From assembly GCA_914767715.1 (NCBI GenBank), contig OU612065.1, positions 34,160,001 to 34,224,000 of the forward strand: 64,000 nucleotides of DNA, read 5' to 3'. Position 1 is the first letter of the stretch. Each line of letters begins with the position of its first letter. The notes beneath the pieces were generated by a model. It worked only from the letters and a program-made list of their open reading frames with translations. It was not told where the DNA came from and made no database searches. Of this stretch, positions 1-11,200 are shown piece by piece. The DNA comes from Membranipora membranacea. Its lineage: Eukaryota > Bryozoa > Gymnolaemata > Cheilostomatida > Membraniporidae. Made by a program: the position numbers and the translations under genes.

Positions 1-173
1 GATGTAAAGCAAAGCAGTTAATTGAATGCATATGAGAAGTTTGGAACAGCTGTTGGATATCACATACTGCTATAAACATTATTTACATCAAAACATTAGA
101 TCATTTTTCAATAAATAGTACTAATACTGAGTGCAAAGTTACCTCGCGTACCATTCTAACTAATAGTAAAAAA
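1..173. repeat. Direct repeat of intronic sequence, copy 1
   Basis: Bases 1-173 recur at about 6792-6954 in the same orientation with only a few differences. The two copies bracket the LRR exon segment, so the 6.6 kb between them was probably inserted or duplicated inside one intron of the LRR-Roc-COR-caspase gene. Confidence 0.8.
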
Positions 174-216
174 CTATTAAAGGACCAAAGCAATATATAG
201 TCTAGCTAGTGCTGCA

Positions 217-326
217 GTAGCCTGTCTTGACAAGCTTTGTTCGGTGGGGGGTGGGGGAAAATGCAATAGTTGACAAACGTTGTTCTCCACCCAAACCGAA
301 CAAAGCTTTTCAAGACAGGCTAGTCC
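217..326. repeat. Inverted repeat (hairpin, ~27-bp arms)
   Basis: The arm starting AGCCTGTCTTGACAAGC near 220 is the reverse complement of the arm ending CAAGACAGGCT near 321, with one or two mismatches. A G-rich and A-rich loop of about 45 nt separates them. It looks like a small foldback element in an intron. Confidence 0.75.
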
Positions 327-1371
327 TGCAGTAGTCATGCAACAGTTTTACACTGAAAGATTCATAGCACTTCTGGGTAACAATCATGTAAAGTGGTAGA
401 AATCATCATCCTGCTGACCTAATGAATATATGCCATGTACTGTACAAGTAAAATAAACTAGCACTTTAGAGCTTCCTACTTTCCTTCCAAACTGGAACCA
501 CTCACACCAGTGGATAAAAAAACTCTTATGATGAGGGTTGCCATAACAAACTCCATATAAATCCCTCTAGTTGCTAGTATATACACCAACACCAGTTAAC
601 TGCAGTTCTCTAATTGTGTACTACTGTGTAATTGTTAGCACTCTGTGTGTATGGACTATCGAATCCACCTGAGCAATCAACTTCATTATGTGTCTTGCAA
701 AGGTTGTGTCTAAGATTTTGTTTTGAGCCGTGAAAAAGTGGTTGGCATACTTTCAAATTATTACAACTGTCTACTATTCGATATAAAGTAGGTGAAATAT
801 GATAAGGATTCGGATGAAATCCAAAATATGACACAACAAAATTGTTTCAACTGGTTTTCCTCTGCCTAAACTCATCCAGAACATTTCAACATAAAAAGGA
901 GGGGATAACATTTATCACTTTCTATTAGAATCAATATTAACTTGGTCCACTGCAGCAATTCAAATAGCAGTCCCGCCAATAACAAAGAAGCCAAGATCTT
1001 ACATACCTTCCCTTGAACTGGAGCATAAAAATAATTATCCCGACAAATCATACAATAGAATCTACAATAGATTCAATATAGCTTCGATTATCTTTATTAT
1101 ATGTCAATTATTTAAAAACTCCACTACTAAATTAAATGTATAAATAGATGCAATTTTATATCAGACATATCAGTCTATTTGTGAGTCCGCTGACACAATG
1201 AGTTTTGTAGCCACTTATATAGTGAAAAAAACCTTTAATATTCTCACTGAAACTTGTGTTGTTCAATCATTGTTCCAATTTTTTATTAGCTGTATAATAG
1301 AACTTCACTCTAATTATCAGAACCTAGTCACTAAGTTAACCTGGTCCTGGCATTAGCTGTTTGATGTTATA

Positions 1372-2100
1372 AGTTCCTTTTAACGGACTAAGGAAACATG
1401 GTCATGCCATGTTAGCCGGTCATTCATGATGAAACCTAACCGTTTTCATTCAGGCTTTACCAACAGACTAACTGGTTCAGACTCACATTAGTAGGGGAAT
1501 GTCAACTGATTTGCTGACTATGTTTATAATAAATACTGTAAAAAAATGCCTTTGCTTCCTTTTAACGGACTAAGGAAACATGGTCATGCCATGTTAGCCT
1601 GTCATTCATGATGAAACCTAACCGTTTTCATTCAGGCTTTATCAACAGACTAACTGGTTCAGACTGACATTAGTAGGGGAATGTCAACTGATTTGCTGAC
1701 TATGTTTATAATAAATACTGTAAAAAAATGCCTTTGCTTCCTTTTAACGGACTAAGGAAACATGGTCATGCCATGTTAGCATGTCATTCATGATGAAACC
1801 TAACCGTTTTCATTCAGGCTTTATCAACAGACTAACTGGTTCAGACTGACATTAGTAGGGGAATGTCAACTGATTTGCTGACTATGTTTATAATAAATAC
1901 TGTAAAAAAATGCCTTTGCTTCCTTTTAACGGACTAAGGAAACATGGTCATGCCATGTTAGCCTGTCATTCATGATGAAACCTAACCGTTTTCATTCAGG
2001 CTTGATCGACAGTCTAACTGGTTCAGACTGACGTTATCAGGGGATTATCAACTGATTTACTGACTATCCCTATAAAAAATACTACATAAAAATACATTAC
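1372..2100. repeat. 182-bp tandem satellite, four units, upstream of LRR exon
   Basis: Four tandem units of about 182 bp start at the motif TTCCTTTTAACGGACTAAGG (near 1372, 1555, 1738 and 1920). The last unit diverges and runs into the acceptor of the LRR exon at 2140. Three such units precede the LRR exon at 57549, and single units lie near 51821 and 58668. The satellite travels with the type A exon segment. Confidence 0.9.
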
Positions 2101-2139
2101 CGAATCTTATCACATCACAATCTGTGTTCTCTGTTATAG

Positions 2140-2280
2140 TCTAGGAACACTGACCAGCCTGGAAGAGCTGACGTTAGATGATAATAAAACACTGACAGAG
2201 TTACCAGATGAGATCGGGGGATTGAAGAGTCTACAGACTTTAAATGTATCAGAGTGTGGCCTCACCAGTCTGCCAAGCAG
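2140..2280 (+). CDS. Type A LRR exon A0 (two leucine-rich repeats)
   Basis: A 141-nt exon between TTATAG and GTAAAT, phase 2-2, encodes two ~23-residue LRRs including LEELTLDDNKTLTELPDEIG and LQTLNVSECGLTSLPS. No stop is present. Its 3' phase fits the Roc exon at 10092 across a 7.8-kb intron full of repeats. It could instead be a stray duplicated exon. Confidence 0.7.
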
Positions 2281-5200
2281 GTAAATATGATATATTTATA
2301 TACATTCATTACATATTGAGTTTGAGTCGCTTTAAGAACATATTGATGTGCACTGAAAGAACTTATGTATATATAAATAAATATATAAATAAATATATAA
2401 ATATATGTATATATATATAAATTCATTGCATGTTGAGTTTAGGAACTCTAAGAACTTATTGATGTGTGCTGAATCTCAAGCTCTAAGCTGAAAATATTGC
2501 ATTATGAGACTGGTGTGTAGAATACAATTACCAACAAGGTGACCCTCGATTGCAATTTTTTGTCAACTTTTTATAGCACTGTAGGACGTAAATATTAACT
2601 GCATGATATTGTCATAAACCAACTTTATGGCAGGATATTAAGGATTTGTCTTAAGTGCTGTTGGTCAGAGTTTTGGGTATACCAATTCGCCAGATCTGTG
2701 AGAGATAGAATTTACAATACAAGTATGGAATTTATGGAATCCTACTGATATGCAAATTATGCCTGGAATCGTCAATATGATATAAGTATTAGATTTAATC
2801 CCTTTTTAGGGCAGTTGTGTGCAATATAAACATATAGGAATGGAAAGTGATATACCTACTCAAGAATATTATGAAGATCATCTTTAGGGTCATATCCCCT
2901 TGTAAAAATCACTGACCCAGCTTTGTTGCCAGTATTATAGGAGTTGCTTGCACCGATGTGTTTGTATACGCTGTTTGTCAGGTTTTTGGATAAGCTAACC
3001 GCAAGGAATATTGATAATAGAAAAGGCAATTGAAAATATTGTAGCCTATTGACCGTTGGTGTGCGGTCTTTCTATTAAACCTGTGGCCAAACATCTCTGG
3101 GCATCACTGCCAAGAAAATTTATGTTGTATGGTAGGAATAAATGAGCTATTTTTTTAGTTAGCTGCAAACGATATTCCGCTAATATATAAAACTTGCAGA
3201 TACTATAAATGGCAAAGAGATTTGCCCATATGAATTGTAAAACTAATAATTCATACATTACTATCAATCTATTTATAAGCAGTCATACTCTCCAAATATT
3301 ACCAGACACCATGATAGGTTGATAGACTGCAAGATGGATTACAAAGTCTCCAGGGGATGGTTTCAATAAGAGACTCAAAACATCTCTTATAGCTTCAAAA
3401 TTCAGCAATAAATAGATAGACAGACATAATGTTTCCCATCATTCAGTAAGTGTTTGCATTGCTGTTTGTCCGGTTTTTTTATATCAGCAAACTTTGAAAA
3501 ATAGAAATTAGAGAAGAAATTTGAGAAAATCAAATTTTATTTTACATCCAAAATATATAATCCCCTTTGTTAGAACTTACCTGTCTCAAAGTTGTAGGCT
3601 GGGCATGTTACAGAGACCAGGTTATCTTTTTGTTAAGCCAATGCAGAATCACAACCCAAGGCCTGCAGGTCAGATTCACTTTCTCCCATCTCTATCCAGG
3701 TTAATAGATCACCCAATAGTGATTCCGTACATGTGCTCCATTTTGGCGCCAAACATCTCATAAAAGTTTGTTTACATTGATAAGGAAGAACTTGATGTCA
3801 AGAGTGGGACTCTCATAAACAATGCCCTATACTATCAAACAATAATTACTGATAAATAAATTTACTAATTTTTCTCAGTAAATAGTAATCACTTTTTGAA
3901 AATCATTATAGCTGCACATTCCTCAGCTATATTTGACTCTGCGGATGGATTTTTGAAAGCTGATTATCTATATTTCAAAGAAAGTAAAATATGAAAAACT
4001 GTAGGAATACAATACATTTGACTACTCATTCTTTTCCCGAGTTCAGTTTTTAGTTATATTACAATGGCTAGGCTCGATGTGATTACCATGATGTCAAAGT
4101 TATTAGGATGTAAATTTGAGCATAGCAAATTGGTAAAAGTAACTTGCATTTTTTGTCCCTAATATTACCCCCCACACAAGAAAACTGCTGCATGTGTAGT
4201 AACAAGTCTCTATAATGATGCTGGACCTGAACCGCAGGCCACCTTCAAATCTGAGGTGCTCATACTCTAAACCTTTCACACGGGGTTATAGGCTTAAACT
4301 TGTGTTTTTTTAATGTTTTACAAAATTAGCCATCAAGAAAAAACTAAAAGAGGGAAAAAAATCAATCAAGATGGCGAAAAGAATAATCAGAACTTCAACA
4401 TTTGAATAATTTATAATTGAGTATTGAACATAAATTAAATGGTATATTGTTAAAAGTAGATGCTATCATATTGACTAAGAAGTTATATGAAGTTAAGTGT
4501 AGCTTGAACATGTCTCTCATATTAAAAATGCGCGAAAAATTAGAATTTTCTAACATAAATGGTGGACATGTCTTTTTTTTCAATTGATGTCCAGTTATGC
4601 TAATAAAATATATGTTGAGCACTGGTAGATGTAGAAGGTGTAACGACCCTGATAATTCGTTAGTTGGTACCAGGTGATTAGGAATGATTTGTATATTACA
4701 TATCAACCTGAATGCTTTTTTCTGGAGTAAAAATACATTCTGCGCATGCTCAGCTCTGGGCATGAGCTGATCTCTGCAAAATTGAGTCTCGGAATTCCGA
4801 AGCCATCTGATTGGCTACCTGCTCTGGTGACATATTCCCCAAAGCGTGCGGATTTGTTATTAATAGTTATCCTCTCTTGTCATTATTAGCTGATTTTGAT
4901 TGACAGTTTTTGCAGGGATGTCCCATCTCCCCTTATCCAAAGTTGCAATCAGAACCCAAACTAAACTCATTGTTCTTGCACATGCGCAAATTCAAGTCAC
5001 GCATGATGCATACTTAGCGTTACGACACTTGCTTTGTGGTAATAACACCCTAGTTTATCAGTGATCTACATGCCCAGTCAGATCACGAGAGTCAGTATGG
5101 TAAAAATAAGTCAGTGATTGGATGGCGTTGCGTCATTTTATCGGAGAAGTGAGGCCGAAAAGGCTGTTTTAGCAAAGTGGATGGCTGTGCTACATTGATT

Positions 5201-8200
5201 GCTACAAATTTCTTAACAGGTTACATTCATTCTTAGAGACATAGTTCATCCTAATTTTAGGTTTAAAATAATATTTAATGAGCCCAAAATGGCTTTTTTA
5301 AGTCACGTCATAATGCGTGTTTGTTTTTTAACTTTGATGATATAATGCTAGATTTTAGGCTACGAGTTGAGACAGTTCGAATAAAAAAGGGCCAAATTAT
5401 TTGCTATTTTCCGCTATTATTGCTGTTTAAAATGACACACACAAATTTCAGCAGTATATCAAATGTATCAATATCAGCATAGACCATCAAAGGTAGACAC
5501 GTTTTGCGCCATTTATCAATAACGTCAAACATGCTGTCAAAAGGTCCAGCACTAAGGACAAACAAATTTATTTTGAAAATTCTCACAAACGAAGCGGCTT
5601 TGATTGAGCATGGTGCAAACAGGAAATGCCAACAGAATATGGCATAATGTATTTGTCTTCCTCGAATTATACCATGCAGAATGCCCAAAACAGCCCATTT
5701 AATGGACTTTTCAAGGTGTTTTTCGGCATTCTGTGTGGTATAATTCGAGAAAGACTAAAACATAGTGCCATATTCTGTTGGCATTTCCTGTTTTTACTAT
5801 GCTTAATCAAAGCGGCTTCGTATGTTAGAATTTTCAAAATAGATTTGTCTGGCCTAAGTGCTGGACATTTTGACAGCATGTTTGACGTTATTGATAAATG
5901 GTTTTGTGGGTTAAAATTGCAAGTGTTGTCTCTGTCCGAGGACTGAGGAATATCAGTGCCTTAAGGGCGCGGCTGCTGTATTCGGCGCCAAGTTGCTCTC
6001 AGTTTGCAGGCAGGTCGGAGCACACCTGGGGCGTCATGTGTCATGAGCCCAGTAGTCAATAGACCGCAGCGGGATTCGAAGCCAGGACCCCCAATGCTTG
6101 CGCATCAGAGGGCAGGCGCTCTAACCAACTGAGCTACCTCCTACTCCTTGTCTAGTAGTAACAGTAAAGTAAAACTGATAAAGTAGAAAAGTTACTGTAG
6201 TCTGGAAGCTGTCACGTAAAATATTGACAGATGACGGCATCTCAACTACCACGTTCCATCCTATTACCTAAGCTTAGCCAGTTGTATTCAGCAATCAGTC
6301 ACCAGCCTGCATATTGCTATTACTGTATTTTTCTATATAATATATTTTTTGTGTGTCAAGATGTAAAGGAGAGGTATACACCCGAGGGTGCTGGGGGCTG
6401 GAACAATCAACAATGAAAGCTCCCCCAGTGGGACTCGAACCCACAACTCCTGCGGCACTGATCGCCTGGCAGTGAATAGCAAGCGCGCTAACCGATTGCT
6501 AGCGCCATCTCACCATCCCCAAAAAAGAATGGGTGGATGGCGCTAATTAGATAGCCTGCTATTCACTACTCGGAGTTGTGTTCTCTCATCCCACAGCACA
6601 TTCCAATCCACCATTGCTACCCTATGAAACACAGCGTACTTGTTAGGGTTATTGGCCTTACATGGCCCATTTCTGGGACCCCTTGTAGTAAGTTTAGCTG
6701 TCTTTCCAGCTTGTCAGCATGTCTTTCCATGCTGTCACATGTCTTTCTATGAGTCAGTCAGTAGACAAGTACACAGGAAAGTAAAGCAAAGGATGTAAAG
6801 CAAAGTAGTTAATTGAATGCATATGAGAAGTTTGGAACAGCTGTTTGATATCACATACTGCTATAAACATTATTTACTTCAAAACATTAGATCATTTTTT
6901 GATAAATAATACTGAGTGCAAAGTTACCTCACGTACCATTCTAACTAATAGTCTACCTGATCACTTGCCCATTGCTGGGTGCATTCATATGCCAAAATTG
7001 TGTGGCAAACACAGCCCATCAATAATGGTCACAAAACTACACAGTGACTTAATATCCAACAAAATAAATGAGCCAGGAAATTGGAGTGTAATTTATGAAA
7101 TTGGCAACCCAGGGGAGTCCTCCATGAGCGATGCTTTATAGAAGCAAATTATCACTATCACATCTCTCAAAATCATCACTCACTTGGCTGTTCAATTAGA
7201 CAAAATCGCTCACTCAGAATTTATATAGTTCCATCAAAGACTGAGCCATTTCTGAGCGAGACCATAGAGTGAGCGATCAGATTGCGATTTTGGCTGTTTT
7301 TAATTGAAAGATCCCCCTAAAACCCTTCGCTCTCCTTTAAAATACGATGCAAAAGCTAATAGCACAGTTGTTATAATCCAAGCAGATGAACCAGGTCAGA
7401 AATTTCACTTTTAAGCCACCCTGTATGACGAAAAAGTTACACAATTTAATCAAGAAGCATGATGGGATCCTTGAAAAATACTCATGGTCAATCATGGCTC
7501 AATACTAAAAAACTTGATAAAAAGTATTAAAAACCATAAGAGAGTTTCAAAATTGCAGAGTGTGAATTTTATCAGGAAACATTTGAAACAACATGTTTTG
7601 AACCTAACAAATAATGGGGGTTTGTCAACATAGTTTTGAACAGAAAAGTTTGTCATGATGATACAAATGGGTGTTTGAAATTTGACGACATAAAAATGAC
7701 AGAAAAACATGAAACAACTGATAAATGCAATGAGTATTTTAGCAAAGTTGGCAGCAATCTTGGAGTCCCACAGGGCTCTGTATTAGGCCTGATCTTATTG
7801 ATTATATTCATCAATGACCTTGTTAGTACAGCCTCAGTGTTCGCAGACGATACAAACATTTTCAGTCCGGAGCCTTCATTATCAAATTTGAAACGAATTG
7901 ACTCATTTTAAAATATACAAACACTTTTCAAATTTTCTCAAAGCTCATGACAAAATGGTGCCAAATCCTGTTAACTTTATTTCAGATATTGGAAAGAACT
8001 TTTAGTATCGAAGTTGCTCACAAAATTTCATTTAACATCATAATGCCATAATGTTCAAGCGCCATATTTGAGAACTTTGACAATAATCAAATTTCACTTT
8101 GCTCCTGATGTATTGCGCCAGACAGTATCTCGATCAACAATCATATTCAGTCTTTATTATTCATTTTTTCACCTCCAACTCATGTATGGGATTGAGTTGT

Positions 8201-11200
8201 AGGGGCATGCTGCAGATTGCCATCTCAGCCAAATTTACCTCCTCCAAAATGCAGCTCTTTTGTTATTTCCTCATTTGGGTCATGTCACTACATATTTTGA
8301 AGAATTTTGTCTAATGCCTATTAATATACTAATCAAATACAGATTTTCAGTTCATTTTCCAAAGCAAATTTTAATAACAAACTAGAAGGCCTGAAAAACT
8401 GAAAGATCCCCAAAAACTTGTACACGTTCAAATGAAAATATTATTCCAACCTAAGAGAACCACTAGCTGCAGAGGGTAATGGTCACTGCTCACCGCTGAA
8501 CTGCAAACCTCATTGGTGAAAGATGTCCTCTGTTGGGTCTTATGTTCCAAAGTCAGAGAGACTGGCCTGCCTGAGCGCTTGGGCAGGCAGGTCACCACAC
8601 TAGTCCCCAACTAAATGACCGTAGCACCGCCCTATTTTTCTAGTTGTCATGTTATGTCTGAATTTTACTGGATGCAGGAACCAAATAAAAAAAAATATAA
8701 CAAACACAATAACACCATTTTCAGTTATTTAGACAATAGTCTAATTAAAGTTATTTTATTATGACCTAGATTTAAGTCTTGCAAACTGAAAAGATATGTG
8801 TTCTCGGCTTTTGGGTGAGAAGTTGCAGGGGATTGGAATGAAGTATCTCTACTTTTATATTATGAGTGAACTGTACACTGATAAACAAATTTGATATTTC
8901 ATCATAAATGTATTCTGTTTTGAATATTTCTACCGTATCTTGAAATAAGGCATTAAGCAATGTGTGTGTGTGTGTAGTTTCATGCACGCTTGTATCCTTG
9001 GTTTTGATGAGTTGGATTTAATTTTGCGCCAACCCATAAGTCGTCATCGAAATTGGCGTCCTAGAGACCTGCGAACAGGGCACAATGTTTTGTTGAAAAA
9101 TCATTTGAACTCCATCTGAATTGGTAAACAAGGTATATAAGTCAACTTCGTCTACTTTCTGACAAAATTTATAATGAATCTGCTTCCTACAGCAGGAAGC
9201 AGATTCATTATAAATTTTGGCTATATTATTATAAAAATGGCCATATAGAACATTAGTCTCAGAACACATGATTCTTTTGATAGACAATTTCTCACAGGAC
9301 TGGTCACGAATTCGCCAAATTACAGACACTAATTTTGCTTTTGAAACATTCATCGAAAGCTACTCTACCATTATTGAAAATTCAAGCAAGAAGACTAGTG
9401 CTAAAACCCAAATGCGACATTTTAAAAAGCCACCGATGACCACAGGATCATTGGAACTTAGAGAAAAGTGTAAAAGATTGCACATTAAATCTAAACAAGA
9501 ACAGGAGTTTCCAATACAGAAGCCAGCTAACCAATAAATTGCCTTCCAATTAGTCCTTTTTATGATATTTAGGAATTGTTAACAATTTCAGGTATTTCAA
9601 TGCGTCAGACCTTTTAAACTCTGCGAAGAACTGTCACAGTGTTACTATTACTGTTATATTGTCACTATTATTCCTCGAATGAACAGAACACCCCCCCCCC
9701 TAAACATTTTAGTATTTCACAAGATCATTATGGGGAAAGTGTGACAAATTTACATAAATCTGGTTAAGAAAAGTATTTCTATTTACATTTCAGAAAAGCT
9801 GTAAAATAGCAGACTCCTTTATTGATTTATCACAAGAAAATAATTATTATTTTCCTAATAAGGAATTCTGATGAGACAACAGAAATTTGTTCTACCATAG
9901 ACATCAGGTAGCAAGACAGAAATTGCACCATATTTAAAACCTAGGCACGGAATCACTGTCCAAATCGATAAAGATTCTTTTATTCCTACCAAATTCCATA
10001 GAAAATGCACTGTATGCTATTAAAATTGCAATGGATTCCTACACTTCTCATAGGTAAAAATATTTGAGCTATTCTATTTTTCTTTTTACAGCATGTCAAA
10101 CTTAGAAAATTTAAGGCTACTGAATATCAATAAGAATATAGCTCTACTCTCAATTCCCGCTGGAGTATGTCGACTCGATACACTCAAGTCAATAAAGTGT
10201 GAAGACTGTGCATCTCTGACAAGTCCACCTTATGCTGTCTGTAGACAGGGGCTGCTAGCAATGAGAAAATACTTTGCCGATCTGGAAGAAAATGTTGAGC
10301 AAAACAAAAAGTTTGTTCCAATAACTGTTTTTGGTCAAACTATGGCTGGTAAAACCAGCCTTGTTCGGTCAATGCAAGAAAATAAACGGGCTTTGACCAC
10401 TCGATGTAACAATAGCAAGCTAGATGAGGCCACCAAAGTGATCAAGGTGTGTGAGGTAGACGTTGATGAAAAATTCAAACTTGTATTTCATGACTTTGGT
10501 GGGCAAGCAGTATATCAGTTTGCCTATCAATTGTCACATAGATCACAGTATGTTCCCATGCTTGTCATAGACATTGCTGAATTTGACCGACTTGTAGCTG
10601 AACACGGAGAAGAGAATGCCTGTGAGACAGTCTGTTTTACATGGCTCTCCAACCTTTATTTGTCCTGTCCAAAAGCAGGCCAGCCTTTCGTGGTGCTCAC
10701 CCACTGTGATCTTATCGATAATGAAACCTGCAAAGCGAGAGTGAGTCAGTTGATAGAAGTGACTGAACGTCTACGCCTTAGGTTAATAGAGGAGGAGAAG
10801 GCAATGAGACCAATAAACAGTCCAATCTTCATAATGGAGAGTTTCTGTGATACATCTCAACCTCTTCTCTCAAAACACACACCCCTTCTCATATATAAAG
10901 GTTCCGGAACACAGGTAATCCTCGATCTAAAAACTTTCCTTGTGTCTGTTGGATTGCCTCTACTCACAGAGATTCCAGGTAGCTGGTATGTTCTGATGAA
11001 TTTGTGTGCAAACAGCACACAGCCATATCTTATGCTGGGTGAGCTAGACAAGCTCTTCTCTAATGACAAAGATCGCTTCATTCTTCAGTACCTTCATGAA
11101 ATCGGGCGAGTGATGTGGTACAGAAATCGAGTCAAACTAAAAAACATTGTGTTTCATCGCATTGAGCTGCTCACACACCTAGTTGAGTTGCTCTATGATC

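Larger units (their letters stand above)
1372..4735 (+). repeat. Segmental duplication unit carrying a type A LRR exon (copy 1)
   Basis: The order is satellite, LRR exon, AT-rich intron, two conserved blocks near 3500 and 4060, and a minus-strand LINE 3' end. The same order recurs at 48.97-51.8 kb, at 51.8-53.3 kb continuing at 56.38-56.96 kb, at 56.96-58.67 kb, and at 61.27 kb to the window end. Similarity is high in non-coding parts, so these are recent duplications or gene conversions. Confidence 0.85.

Noticed and set aside
6062-6150. Candidate functional tRNA gene
   Set aside because: A and B boxes are good, but acceptor and anticodon stems do not pair and a SINE body follows. The same applies to 6430-6515, 15643-15710, 38547-38630 and 59478-59552.
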